A DNA stretch of 64,000 nt, taken from Marasmius tenuissimus (Eukaryota > Basidiomycota > Agaricomycetes > Agaricales > Marasmiaceae). The stretch lies in NCBI GenBank assembly GCA_029532415.1, contig JAQOTA010000050.1, positions 4,154,001-4,218,000 of the forward strand. The letters are read 5' to 3'. Position numbers and translations under genes: made by a program. Shown here piece by piece: positions 48,390-60,576 of this stretch. Numbering within the stretch: position 1 is the stretch's first letter; every line of letters begins with the position of its first letter. Under the pieces are notes generated by a model. It ran no database searches and was not told where the DNA came from. It saw only the letters and a program-made list of their open reading frames with translations.

Positions 48390-50686
48390 CTATTCCGGTT
48401 GGACATAGGAGGTTCTTAGCCGAAAGTGCCGTGGGTGGATGTTAGGCGAGCCCGTATATGGAGCGAGGTTCGGAGGATTCGCGTGCGTGTCCGTCGCAGC
48501 GCGAAAGTAGCGGTCCATGTCAGACACGTCAAAGTCGGAACCGCTTGTGGTGGGATGGGCGCCAGGTAAGTCGTTATCGGACTGCTGGGACGTTGACGGT
48601 GCTGCGGGAGGGTTGGGAGGGGGAGTTGTCTCAGTGGTGCTGGTGCTAGACTTTTTACCGCCAATGTGATAGGTTCGCTTTCGTTTCGCCTTGACAGGCT
48701 GTCGTTCTAGCGACGGTGTGGAGTTCGACAAATAGCGGGGCGGGACACTTCGGACCGTGAAGTGTTCTAAGGAGCGTGTATAGGGTGATAGGGTGTGGTT
48801 GGAATGGCTGAGAGTGGTGAATTTGGTGAGCGTGTTGTTGAGCGGAGAAGGGCGAAGGACGATTTTTGGAGTGGGGTCGTCGATATCAGTCGTCAGGACA
48901 TCTGCAAAATTGGCATGGGTTGGGGACATTGAAATGGAACGGTTGCCAGTTGAGGATACGGAGGATCTACGAGAGTATACACGCCGAGATTTCATGTGAA
49001 TGGGAAGGGATTCATCTTCAGGAGGAGTGGCCAATCTTGTATTACTGCTTGAATTCGAATACGATTGTTTTGTTTCTAAGCTATCGGGTGTGATAGGTCG
49101 ACGGCCGTTGAGGTGATTCACGAAACCAGGCGCGCTCTGGGGTGTGGGTAGAGGTGATCCCTGATAGCTAGTTGGAGTTCGTAACCCAACGCTTGCAGCA
49201 ATACCTATCGGAGACTCTGGGAAATAGGGATTGAACAGTGAGCTCGGGCGCGACGGGGATTCCGAGGTAGGTGTATAGGGACGAGAAGGTGAGGTTATGA
49301 TGCTGCTATGAGAGCGCGACATGCGACCATTTCTTCGGAGAGTTGGTGACGTATCGAACTGAGCTAACGATTGGGAGTGTACAGTCCGTGGCCTGACAAT
49401 CGATCCTCCCCCTATGGCAGGAATAGTCTCGTACTCGATATGTTCGCGTTCCCCAGGCTCTGTCGGAGTACGTGGGGCGGCAGGGTGACCCAGGCCACCA
49501 TCCCAATCGACGATGTCATACGTTGATGAATCATCGTAGTCATACATCGCGGTTTCAGCGTCCTCGCTATGTTCCTCTGCTAATTCAGCCAAACCCATGT
49601 TGGGAGTGAATTGCCCAGCGAAACCTTTGAATAGGCTTTTAGTAGGCAAGCCTTCGGGCCGGAGACCATACGTAGGATCGAAGTTTTCCAAGTCGGGAAA
49701 CGTGCTTTCCGGTGCTTCCTGGGGCGTAGGCGGAGGAGCCGACGGGACTGACCTTGTCCCTGACATTGGAACAGATGTTCTGGACGTTGCAGAGTATGTC
49801 GAGCGTGCCGTTGGCGGCCTGTGGAAGCCTCCGGACTCCAGGGAAGGTTTGTGCGAAAGGCGATGCGCAACCTTCTCGAGCGATGGAACACCTGCAACAT
49901 TCTGGAACGAAAGAGGTGCTGGGACAGAGGTACCGCGAACAGGAGGAGGTCGTTTAGCCAGGTAAGGTGCTTCGACCTTTGCCTTGACCCATTGCTGACT
50001 CAGTCTGTGGATAATTCCCGGCAAGTCTTCTCGGAACATCTGTCGTAGTTGCCCCTCAATTTCCTTCTGAATGAACTTCTGTATGACAGCGATGGAGTCA
50101 AACGTGCTGTTGATGTCGACATTCTGGAGTGGGTCCGTCTTGAAGACGAGTGTGATTCCCTTCTGTTTGGAAACAACCAGAACAACGATTGATCGTAATT
50201 TGAAGTGCGACAGACGAAGTAGCATCGGAACGACGAGGGGCTGACGTGCCGCTAGCATGCCTTTATTGTTCCCAGCCATGAGATGAATGTCTGGCTGTTT
50301 GTGGTTCAAGGGATTAGCCTAAGAATGGAGTCAGCGACCAGGAATGCAAAAAAGAGTTGTATCACGCACCTGCACTTTAGTTTTTAGCACCAGATGTGCA
50401 TCTCCAGTATAGGACAACCGAAATATTCCGCGAAACTGATCCATCGTCATTTCACCAATTTCTCGAATTTCCAGTTCCGGTGGCTGCACTCTGAGTTAGT
50501 GAAAGGAATTAAATCGCAAATCACACAGCAAAAACATACCTCTGTTCCCATCTCTAGCTCGACAACTTCAATCTTGTCTGCTATGATAGGTGGTTTGTTG
50601 CCCTTATTGAGAGCATTGTTGAGCATTTGAATGGCATCATAGTGAAACTGGTCCGAGAAACGAGGCCAGTTGAAGGTAAAAGACAT
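48390..50686 (-). CDS. MDM34: Mdm34, ERMES complex subunit (SMP domain)
   Basis: Outer mitochondrial membrane component of the ERMES ER-mitochondria tether, which moves phospholipids through SMP domains. Start MSFTFNWPRFSDQFHYDA, then the SMP domain in order: ALNKGNKPPIIADKIEVVEL, PPELEIREIGEMTMDQFRGI, RLSYTGDAHLVLKTKVQ, ANPLNHKQP, SHFKLRSIVVLVVSKQKG, ITLVFKTDPLQNVDINSTFD, and EIEGQLRQMFREDLPGIIH. The remaining ~480 residues are disordered and Ser/Pro/Thr-rich, much longer than in budding yeast, with a Lys/Arg patch (KAKRKRTYHIGGKKSS) near the end. Three exons. The extended tail is usual in basidiomycete copies as far as I recall; no domain is visible in it. Confidence 0.93.
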
Positions 50687-51495
50687 AGCATGCTGATGCC
50701 GAAAGCGTCCTGGTGTCGTCAATACCGGCGGCGTGCAAGGGGCGCTTGTTTTGACTTCGGCTTTCCACGAGCGCCAATTATTTTTTTCTGGCTGAGTTAA
50801 ACGTCGTTAACGTTTGAACAGCAACCTTGATTATCTTCCTCCTTTTGCCCTTCCGAGTCCCTACCTCATCGGCTCAGGGCTCTGCAATGCGCTTCGTTCT
50901 CTGCCACCCTAGTACCCCCGATATATGTAATGAATCATGATCTGGCAGTGCCGCCTGTGTCGTTCATTCCTCCCGATGCACAATCGGATCCACACCATGA
51001 CTGTATTCCCTTTGCACACCCTTTCGGGCCTGATGACCTTATTCTCCACGAGATTAGTGACGGGGAGAACTCCTGGATATGCTCCATGACTCTCATGACC
51101 TTTGCTAGCCACTGAACTCCGTGCGTTTGCGCATGCAACGGCCTCGTAGACATAAAGACGCACCCGATATTCATCGACATCATTACATATTCTACTTTGT
51201 GGTACGAATCGCTGAACCAGGGGCCGTACGATTAGTCGAGGGAGCCCTGCACAGGCAACGGCGATTTCGACTTCTCAAAGCGGTAAGAACGGAAAAAAAG
51301 AAAGTGAGACCACACTGGAAATTTTACACAAGCGGCCGTACATTTGGACAAGACCACCATGCATCATGCTATCCTGTCTTGTTGCTTCCCTTGTTTACGG
51401 GAGCAGCCGAGCTTATAAAAACCAAGCCATTAGATCGCTCGTAACACTTTCCCCCAGACTTTATATCGGACCGTCACCATCCCCATCAAATCATC
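50687..51495. other. Divergent intergenic region
   Basis: About 810 nt. It contains the Mdm34 and farnesyl diphosphate synthase promoters. A 61-codon open frame (50930-51115, plus) has no recognisable feature and I do not call it a gene. Confidence 0.45.
51414..51420 (+). promoter_or_regulatory. TATA box of farnesyl diphosphate synthase
   Basis: TATAAAA 76 nt upstream of the start codon at 51496, followed by a C/T-rich leader. Confidence 0.6.
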
Positions 51496-52868
51496 ATGTC
51501 CTCTGCAGACAAAGCTGTCAGACGCGCAAAATTCGAAGATGCATGGAACGTTATACGAGACGAACTAGTAGATAACTTCAAGAGCCATGGTATGCCCCAG
51601 GATGCGATAGACTGGTACTCAAGGGTGCGTTTACTAAAAATATAGATCAAGATAGTACGACTTTTTACTGATGATCACTTTCTTGAACGCGTTCATACAG
51701 AATTTGGATTACAATGTCCCCGGCGGAAAACTCAACCGTGGAATGTCTGTCGTCGACACTGTTGAGATACTCAAGGGTCGTCCACTATCTGATGAGGAGT
51801 ATTTAAAGGCTGCTGTCCTTGGATGGGGAGTGGAACTTGTACAGACATCAATTTATTCGACCGACTTTTTTTTTTACTGAAATGTTCCGCGCAACAGTTG
51901 CAAGCTTTCTTCTTGGTTTCCGATGACTTGATGGACTCCTCTGTCACTCGTCGCGGTCAGCCGTGCTGGTATCGCGTCGAGAAGCCCGCAAAAGTTGGCA
52001 CCATCGCCGTCAACGACTCCTTCATGTTGGAAGCCGCCCTCTATTACCTCTTGAAGAAGCACTTCAAGCAGGACTCTTGTTATGTCGACCTCCTCGAACT
52101 GTTCCTTGAAATCACACACCTCACCGAGATGGGCCAGTTAATCGACCTCATCACCGCCCCAGAGGATGAAGTCGACTTGAACAGGTTCTCACTAAAGAAG
52201 TTAGTTGTTGTTCCTCTGGCATCATCTTTTCCGTACCTAACCATCCAAACCATCCCCTTAGACACTCCCTCATCGTTATCTACAAGACCGCCTTCTACTC
52301 CTTCTACCTCCCCGTCGCCCTCGCCATGCGCATGTGCGGCGTCCCCGATTCCTACACCGACGCATCGACAGGAACCGAACTAAAACCTTACGAAGTTGCC
52401 AACTCCATCCTAATCCCTCTAGGAGAATACTTCCAAATCCAAGACGACTACCTCGACTTCTCCGGCACCCCAGCCCAGATCGGTAAAGTCGGCACAGATA
52501 TTGTGGATAATAAGTGTTCGTGGGTTATCAACACCGCTCTCGCACTGGCTACTCCCGAGCAACGCCGAATTCTGGAACAGAACTATGCGGTTAAGCCCAA
52601 TGAGGAGGAGAAGGCCAAGGCTCGCCAGTTGGCTGAGGGTAACCACGGCGAGGAGCAAGGTTACCTCGGAGAGGCGGAGAAGAGGGTCAAGGCCGTGTTC
52701 GAGGAGATAGGGATCCGGGAGAAGTACCTCGAGTTGGAAGAGACGAGATACAAGCAGCTTACGGGCATGATCAATGCCATCCCCGAAGGTCCGAGAGGAC
52801 AGGAGGGTATTTTGAGGAGAGAGGTGTTCACGAGTTTCTTGAACAAGATATATCGTCGACAGAAGTAA
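51496..52868 (+). CDS. ERG20: Farnesyl diphosphate synthase (Erg20)
   Basis: Condenses isopentenyl diphosphate with dimethylallyl and geranyl diphosphate to make farnesyl diphosphate for sterols, dolichol, ubiquinone and prenylation; cytosolic. Motifs: [19 protein letters not shown], first Asp-rich region [15 protein letters not shown], the GQLIDL helix, [16 protein letters not shown], second Asp-rich region [12 protein letters not shown], and the conserved [10 protein letters not shown]. The two aromatic residues before DDLMD (AFF) match the farnesyl-length type rather than geranylgeranyl synthase. Four introns; one begins GTTAGT after LNRFSLKK and rejoins HSLIVIYK. The C-terminus ends NKIYRRQK. 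The stretch around [18 protein letters not shown] is longer and more acidic than usual. Confidence 0.96.
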
Positions 52869-53416
52869 TCTAACACAACGTACTCTATCCGGTCCATGCG
52901 TAATCTTGGTAGATTCTGTATCCGTAGTCCCACTTGCATCACATCAAAGCGTAACTTGCCAATCCAAGGCGATGCCTTCCAAAATACTTCAATCTCTATA
53001 TGGGAGTCGGGTATGAAGGGAATAGTGCCGCTAGACTACGCAGCGGTGATAAAGCAATACCAACGTGCGGGAGCTACCCGGACTACTTACAAGTGCAAGC
53101 CTAATTCTGGATATTGAAGTCTGAGTGAACGTTCGTGATCAATCTTGAAGGAGACGTGAAGCGAGTTTGCATGGCACGAGGATGTATTTGAATCCAATGA
53201 TAAGGTAATGGAGAGAATACCTATTGTACAGTAGTAGAAAATTTTTACTCTCTAGTCGTATCTAATCATGAAGAATTAGCAAGAGATATGTAGTCGAACT
53301 CGTGGCATCGTAAATTATAATCGTGAGGATCCATAAAAAACAGCCCAGCAGAAGCAAAAAACAATGAATAATAGGGTATGGAGACGAAAAGGTGAAGGTG
53401 AAGAGGGACGAACTGA
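52869..53416. other. Intergenic between convergent genes
   Basis: Both 3' UTRs with AT-rich sequence near 53220-53330. No gene seen. Confidence 0.5.
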
Positions 53417-55453
53417 CTATGCGGCGTGCATAACAGCACCTCCGTTCCCACTCTTCTTCACGCTCTTCCACTCCACAGTCAACGATCCGAACACAGTCAG
53501 ACCAGCCATGGCGATAGAGACATAGAACGCGGTCACCAGCGCATCGTTGTATGCCCTGATAACACCCGCAAGGAATTCGGAAGGCACGGCAATCTTAAGC
53601 ATCGTAGCTCCTGCTCCAAGAACAATACCCGGATTCAAACCCGGTGCATCCTTCACGATCCCCGTTACGAGCTTGTTCGTGAAGACATTTTGTGCGATGG
53701 AGATGAAGATCGCTCCGCCAACCGTTTGGGTGAAGACGATGATGGCGGTACCACTGGGAACGTCCTGCAAAGGCAGCACGGTCTGTGCGGCCATGAGCGG
53801 TTGTTGCATGCCCACACCAATTCCAAGACCTGTAAACTCGACTGTCAGCAAAAGTTCGGCGTCCTGAGGTGGAGGGACGTACCGTAGATGACTTGGAAAC
53901 CAATCCATCGAGGACTCATCGTGTCGGGCTCGAAAGTAGAAATCAAACCGCCTCCGACGGTAGCGAGGACGGTGCAGAGAATCATCCAGGGAGCGTAGTA
54001 TCCCGTGGCGGAGATGGCAACACCAGATAACAATGAGGCGACGACTACACCCAAAATCATCGGAAGATTGTCGATCCCTGATTTGACTGCCGTGGTCCCT
54101 TTGATTGCCTGGAACCAGATTGGGATCTGGATATCTTTTGTAAGGAAACAGCATTCACGACCAACAAACGCGGGCGGAGAAACTTACGTAGAACACCATG
54201 ATGAAGAATGATGCACCCAAGCAGAAAGCGAACCACGCCGAGGCCAGGATACTGCGTTGCTTGAGGATGCGGGGTGGCACTGTGGCGTCGTCCTGCTTCC
54301 AGATCTGAATCCCGATGAATACGACGATGAGAACGCCGAAGACGACGAAAAGGCCGATGATGCGACCATTTCCCCAAGGGTATTTAGTACCACCCCATTG
54401 CAGAGCAAGGAGCAATGAAATGATAGCGGGGAGGAAAGCGAGAGTCCCCAACGAGTCAAACTTCCTCAGACCGTCTCTCCAGGTGTCAATCTGGGCTCCT
54501 TTACGGCGCGGGGGAGATTTGAAGAAGAGTGCAATGACGATGAGAGTAACGGCTCCAATAGGGAGATTGATATAGAAGCACCTAAACACGAAGACTCAGT
54601 CTAATTAGTCTAGACAGTGAGCGAGCGTAATCACTGACCATCTCCACGTAACTTTGTCCGTAAAGACACCTCCGAGTAGAGGTCCCGCAACACTGGCCAA
54701 ACCGTACATTGCGCCGATGACCCCGGTGAATATAGGACGTTTGGCGAGAGGAACGGAATGGGCGATAATGATGAGCGCTCCTGAAAATACTCCCGCACTC
54801 CCGATCCCGGCGATTGCACGCCCAATAATGAGGGCGTCCGATGTGGGGGCTACACCGCAAACGAGGGATCCTATCTCAAAGATGGTGATTGCCACGATGA
54901 AAGTCCACTTGATAGAAAAGTAGGTGTAGAATTTGCCGAACATGAGCTGGAACGAGGCAGTGGTTAGGAGATATGCCGATCCATACCAGCCTACGTCGTC
55001 AAGCGAATGGAAGTGGTCAGTGATTTTTGGCTGGAATGAATGGATCAATTATGGTTCGGGCTGGTCCCAATGCTTGAGAGGACTTACAATCGCCGTGGCT
55101 ATGATTCTGAAGGAGAAAGAGGGTCAGAATATCTTTTACTCGCATTAAAACAATCTCACGTGTTGTCCTAATTGGAAGAACAAGATTAACTGAATGGACG
55201 GTGGCAAAAGAATGTAGTCACTTACCAGGGCCATGAGGAATACGGCAAGACACAAGGCGAGAGTTATGAGACCCAGCTTGACGCCTTTGGGGTATTCATG
55301 GTCGTCCTCATTCTCGTTGGCGGCAGCTGTCCGAGTAGAGGAAACAGAACGGTGATCACCTTCTTGTTTGGCAACGACTGGTTGAACGCTGCTCTCAAAG
55401 GCAGGTTGAGCCTCTGCCTTCGGTTTCTCCTGGACTTTGTCGATATCAGCCAT
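53417..55453 (-). CDS. MFS multidrug-type transporter (DHA14 family)
   Basis: Proton antiporter of the major facilitator superfamily, 14-helix drug:H+ type, probably at the plasma membrane. A hydrophilic N-terminus ([16 protein letters not shown]..., about 55 residues) precedes helix 1 ([17 protein letters not shown]), followed by the DNTIIATAIPKI motif D1 shared by this family and [17 protein letters not shown] (motif A area). Also seen are [20 protein letters not shown], the antiporter motif C stretch [19 protein letters not shown], and [13 protein letters not shown]. Later helices contain [34 protein letters not shown] and the last helix [17 protein letters not shown]. Six or more introns. 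Substrate unknown; there are no biosynthetic-cluster genes next to it. Confidence 0.93.
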
Positions 55454-55890
55454 GATGGGGGAGAGAAAGGACTGAGAATTCGCTGTATAGACTAGCTGTA
55501 TTTATATCTTGACCGCCCCTGTGTCTGGCCTATCTCAGATTGATTTTGTCTGGCCGTGAGCAGACGCGTCGAGTCAATCGGGAGGAACCGCACGTAATAT
55601 CCGCGTAATAGATACTTCGTAATAAATAGCCTTGACCGATTCAATTCCCGATATCCGGGGATTTCGTGTTGCAACTGCGTTGTTGATCACCGCTAAAATT
55701 ATTGGTAGCCCTTCGGTAGACCTGCCAGGCAACGGCCAGCTTGTACACGTTGGATTCTCGGCTGGTTTAGCCGTTCAAATATTTCTGTTTAACAGCAACC
55801 TGATAAGGGACATCTGTATTATGGATTGACGATCCGAGACTACAAACGAAAGATGCAGAAAGATACAATACTCAAACCGAGACTGAAATT
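55454..55890. other. Intergenic, MFS promoter
   Basis: TATAAAT on the minus strand at 55500-55506, about 47 nt upstream of the transporter start. The rest shows nothing. Confidence 0.5.
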
Positions 55891-58800
55891 CTACTTGGAC
55901 TGTGAAGCATTTCCAAAGGAGAATGGACCAGATGCCGACGAGCTCGTGGTATTAGTGTTGCCACCCCCAAAGACCCCAGACGCGGGTCCACCTCCAAACG
56001 GAGACGCAGCAGGCGTAGTCGAACCACCAAAGCTGAAGGTACCGCCACCTGAAGAACCACCGAAAACGTTGCCCGTTGCCGTGGCTGGTTTCGCAGCTGC
56101 AGGACTGCTTGCTGGTGTAGACGTGGCACCAAAGGAGAACAAAGATTTCGCTGCGCCATCAGATTTGTCTGCCGAGGCTGACGTACTGGTCCCGAAAGGC
56201 TTTGGTTCCCCAGGCTTTGATGGATTCGAGCCGAAAGCGTTCGTACTAGAACCACCCAGTGAACCGAAACTACCAAAAGGTGACGGTGTGGCACCCGTAG
56301 AGGAAAAACTATTTGTCGTCAACAATGATGGCGATGATGTGCTATGAGTGGGAGCAGCTGGAGCTTTGGGACCAAAACTGAAAGAGCTCGTCACGTTCCC
56401 GTTGTTTCCAAACGCCGATCCTCCGCTATTTCCGCCAAATATCGATGTCGCCTTTGGCGCCTCGCTCGTTGAAGACGTGCTGTTTACATCTTTTGGAGCG
56501 TTGCTCGTGCCGAAAGGATTAGCACTCGTGTTGCCAGATCCACCGAATGAATTCGCAGTTGACGAAGGATTTGCACCGAATGGACTGGGTGCGGATGTGT
56601 TCCCAAATCCTGCAAATGATGCAGGTTTAACGCCCCCTAAGCTCAAGTTGGGCGTACCAGTAGTGCTGTTGCTGGTAGCACTGCCCTTATCCTGCGGCTG
56701 ACCAAACCCAAATGAAGGCCTCGACTCGGCTGCGTTCGGTTTTGAGTCGCCGTTTTGCGAAGTGCTGCTACCCGTGGCAGGACCCTTTAATGTCGACCCA
56801 AAGTCGAATTTGGGAGTAGACGTGCCTGCCAAGGAATTTGTGGTCTGCTCGGGTTGTTTCTGTGTCGTGGGTGCATTGAACGCGGATGCAGGAGCAGGAG
56901 CGGGGAATGATGAAGGGGTAGTAGAAGGCTTCGCGAATGAAAAGACGGGCGCTGATGCGGTGGTCGGGGCAGACGATTGAGGTAGCTGTAGAGGGGTAGG
57001 CTGCGGCTTACTAGGACCGTCCGCGCTGCTGCCAGCTGGCGATAGGCGCGTCAACAGAGGGTTTGTACTGCCATTGCTGCTGGTAGTTGGTGCGGTCTGC
57101 TTATTTGGTTCTGCCCCGAAGGATGCGGCGGGTTTCGAAGGCACCCCAAAGTTGAACTTGGGGGCGGAGGTAGTACTACCAGCGGGGGCAGGACTAGGTG
57201 CGGGTGTCGCGTTGTTAGTTGGAGCAGCAATGTTAGCACTTGGTGCGGCTGTCGAGCTCGAACCGGCTGATGACGGGAAACCCAAGCCAAGCGATTTCGC
57301 CCCTTCTTGCTGTTTGCCAGGTTGGGCGAACGAGAAGGAGGGTGGTGCTGCTGAAGCTGCGGGCGCAGACGGGGGTGCTGTGGTCGAGGGTGTGGGGGCA
57401 AACGAAAACGATAGCGGGGATGGTGCCTTTGGCTTGTTGTCAGAGGGTGCTGCCGCAGGGTTAGTGGTAGCGGGTGGTGGTGTTGGGCCAAACGACAACT
57501 TGGGAGCTGAGGGGTTGGAGGGAGTGATAGAGATGGAAGGGGAACTATTTGATGAGAATAAAGGAAGTGCTGAGCTCTTGGGTGCCTCTGGTTTCCCTTG
57601 CTCTTCGGGAGGTTTCGTGAACGATATCGTAGGTATCGTGGGCGGGGGTGCAATAGCGGCCTTGGCTTTTGCCTCCTTCTCTTGCTTCTCTCGCTCCAGT
57701 CGTTCCTCTTCCTCTTTCTTCTTGTTGTTAGCGTCTCGCATGCGCGACATAGCCTTGGCCTCCAAATCTTGCTTCTCCCACTTCGAATACTGCCTATATC
57801 GACCGGTACGAGGGCTGGCGAGACTGAATGAACTCTCGGAGAGACTGGGAGATGGTGGCCCACTCATAGAATCCGAAGTCGCAGAGCCCCGGAACGCAGA
57901 AGCAATACGTCCATTTCTGGCGAAAGCACCAAGGCTTTCGGAACGAACGAGCGCATTGGAGGGACCGCTGTCTGACGTCTTCCCTGCAGTCTCGAAAGGA
58001 TTCACAGGAGGTGGAGTAGATGAATGGGTGGTTGTGGACTCCCATAGGAGATGCTTGCCCTTGGATGCGGTTGGTGCAGACTTCTGCAAACGAAATTAGA
58101 GGACAGGATAGTTCTAATATGTTCGTCAACTCACAGATACGATAGCTGAGGAGGGCGTTTCGGGCTCCTTTGGTGGCTCGTAAAGTATACCTTGTGTCGC
58201 AAAGTTTTGATATTCTTCGTCGGTGACCCAGGCTTCAATATATACATCGTGGAAAGCGCTTCGATCAGGATGCACGGAGTCCTCAGGCTGAGGTCGAGAG
58301 AGTCAGTAACGGGGGAAAGAGGCATGACTGACAGCGCGCACCATAACGAATCTTTGTTTGGCCTTCTTCAGTAGGGCCTCTCGAAGGCGCTGACCATTGG
58401 GACCAATCTTGTATTTGATCCCATTGCTCGTCCACGCCTCCCCAATCTTTCTTCCTTTGATTGTTGATCGCACAAACTGCGATTCGTCCATGGACACATC
58501 GCTCCCTCTCTCCTCTTCATTCCGTCTATTCTTCTTTCCTTTCTTCTTGGACTCATGACGCGAGTTCGGTCCAGGTGAACCTTCATGAGAATCACTATAC
58601 TCGTCGACGTCGTCTAAGTCCCTATCTCTCTTTCTGCTTCGACCCGAGTAAGCATCTGACGTTCGCTTGTTGCGTCTCTTTCTGTGTCGAGACCTGCTGT
58701 GTACGTCCCCGTCCAAAGCGATATTTTCCTCCTCCTCGTCCCCACCAAACGATGAGCCCGCCTCCGCACGATCGCGTTTTCGTCCCCGAGATGGTGAAAT

Positions 58801-59907
58801 GTTGACGAGGTCCCCGAGGGCATCTGGTTCTTCGTCCACCTCCATGCCGTAGTTCTTATCGGCAGAGACCTTCCGCTGCCTCTTATCCCACCCTCGAGCA
58901 TCCGCGCCGTCCAACCCTCTCTTTGATCCCCTAGTATAGGCTGAAGAGCGACCATACGGTTCGTCCTGCCAGCCTGGTTCTTCATCACCATCAATAAAGT
59001 CTTCCCCTTCGACACGAGTCTTTTTTGTGTCCATTTGGTTGTCAAAATGATCGAGATCATCCGTACCGAATGCACGCTTCCGATGATCATCGTTGATGTA
59101 ATTGTTGCTGCTTTTCAGGATACCCAGGGTCTTCCGGTCGCTTACGCGTCGCGTCGAAGGGGCCATCGGGGCCAGCTCCGCGTGACCTTCCAGGGGCGAA
59201 GCACTAGTATTGTACCCATCAGCAAAAGTAACGCGATTTGAAGGATGGCTGGGAGAACAGTCAGAGAAACTGTCTCCACAGTAAACGCGCGTGACATACT
59301 GATTGTCATTCTGCATGTTGGAATGAGATGAAATGCCACCGGGTATGTTGTACAAACTATCGTTGGACAAAGATCCGGGGAATGCGGTGCTGTTGGTGCT
59401 GTATTGCGAAGCTGATGGAAAGGTTACAGTCATGATCAAGAGTGACGCGAATGCTGCGTACCAGGACGTTGTCTGACTTGTTCAGACATATGGTCCCGTT
59501 GTTCACGGGCAGATGAAACCTGAGCCGGGACCTGCACCGCGCGACGCTTCTTCACCTTCTGTTGATCCTCTTGCTCCCGAGCAAGCTGCGCGGCGGCGTA
59601 GGCGACGTTGAAAGGGCGATGATCATTGTCAGGAATGCCATATTTTCTCCTCATAGAGCTGTGGTAGAGCGTAGAGTTCAGAGAGTGTAAGGGCCAAGAA
59701 AAGAACCAACACGTACAGCTTGTATTCTCTGTCCCGCCATTTCCAAAATGCATCCCACAGCCGAATGGAGACAACATAGGAGACGAGTAGGAAAGAGAGA
59801 ACGAATGCAGACTTGACAGTGAAAGAGAGACTAGACCATGAGCCAGCTCTCTTGGGTCCAATGGGCAGAGTGTCAGCACCAAGGATATCACTGTATTCGT
59901 CCGCCAT
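55891..59907 (-). CDS. FG-repeat nucleoporin with an N-terminal membrane helix (POM121-like layout)
   Basis: Read on the minus strand as one gene. The start MADEYSDILGADTLP is followed by a hydrophobic helix at residues 29-50 (SFTVKSAFVLSFLLVSYVVSI), a basic region (KWRDREYKLSMRRKYGIPD), a charged linker, a Lys/Arg-rich middle with nuclear-localisation-like clusters (HRKRRNKR, KKKGKKNRRN), and a motif REALLKKAKQRFVMPEDSVHPDRS with IEAWVTDEEYQNFATQGIL. The last ~700 residues carry many FG/FxF/FG-like repeats in Ser/Thr/Ala/Pro linkers (e.g. FSFGPKAP, SIFGGNSGG, FGSFGSLGG), ending PFSFGNASQSK. Introns at 59450 (RP|ASQYS), 58330 (VM|PEDSV) and 58140 (IVS|KSAP) join in phase, so the membrane and FG parts belong to one protein. 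About 1,270 residues. FG repeats place it in the nuclear pore channel; the helix predicts membrane anchoring. Confidence 0.85.
55900..57750 (-). repeat. FG-repeat coding region
   Basis: Long low-complexity Ser/Ala/Pro/Gly codon region with repeated FG dipeptides in the nucleoporin gene. Its base composition creates long spurious open frames on the opposite strand. Confidence 0.8.
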
Positions 59908-60576
59908 GGGTGTAGTGTCCAGAGTCACCCTTTCTCGGACAGCCACATAGGTTATTTACTCCTGTTTGCCGAGGCGGGGCTTGAATTTCCGGGATATAAA
60001 ATCTAAAGAAAATTTTCTCACCCACCCGACCTCAGTTGAACTTTTACCTTCAAACAATCGACTCATATCCTTTTTTCAACGTGTTTGCTCGTCTCAGTAC
60101 CCTTCAAGACTCATTCAATCAACCCACTCGCTAATGCCTAGGAACATGGCTTTCTATGCCTTCGTTACCTTTACTCGTGATGTGGAAGATGGAGTGTGTT
60201 TGATCCACGCTTGAATCGCCAGCCTCACTGGCTCGTTTTATGGTCATTCGAGTACTAAATTGAACAAACATGACGATAGATCTTCTGTATTGTTAGCTAC
60301 GCAATACGTAGATATGAGTAGAGAGTTGAGTAATCGGAATCCTGAACGGACATTTTTTACTCTTCTTCGAGTGCGACTTTCCCACTTCATGCAATGGGCC
60401 GAATCCCGAGTAATGACTGTCGTGTCAGCGGGGCTGGGGTGTTGTTCGTGCGTGGGAATCCGCCGAAATATAAATCTTACGACGCGGCTGTAGTGCGACC
60501 TTTTGTCTATCACCCCGACGTCCTCGTCCCCACCCTTCCCGTTTCTCTAGCTCTTTCTCTTCATTTCCTTGTCACC
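59908..60576. other. Divergent intergenic region
   Basis: Promoters of the nucleoporin gene and cytochrome b5. Small open frames show no protein features. Confidence 0.5.

Noticed and set aside
50930..51115. Small plus-strand ORF between MDM34 and ERG20
   Set aside because: No homology signal, motif or splice context; kept only as a note in the intergenic entry.
53417..55453. MFS transporter plus farnesyl diphosphate synthase as a terpenoid gene cluster
   Set aside because: ERG20 is a housekeeping enzyme and no terpene cyclase, P450 or other tailoring gene is nearby.
57051..57863. 270-codon His/Pro/Arg-rich frame on the minus strand
   Set aside because: Off-frame reading of the FG-repeat exon.
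57074..58099. 341-codon open frame on the plus strand opposite the FG-repeat region
   Set aside because: Gly/Ala/Val-rich shadow created by Ser/Ala/Pro/Gly codon bias on the coding strand; the minus frame has FG repeats and correct splice joins.
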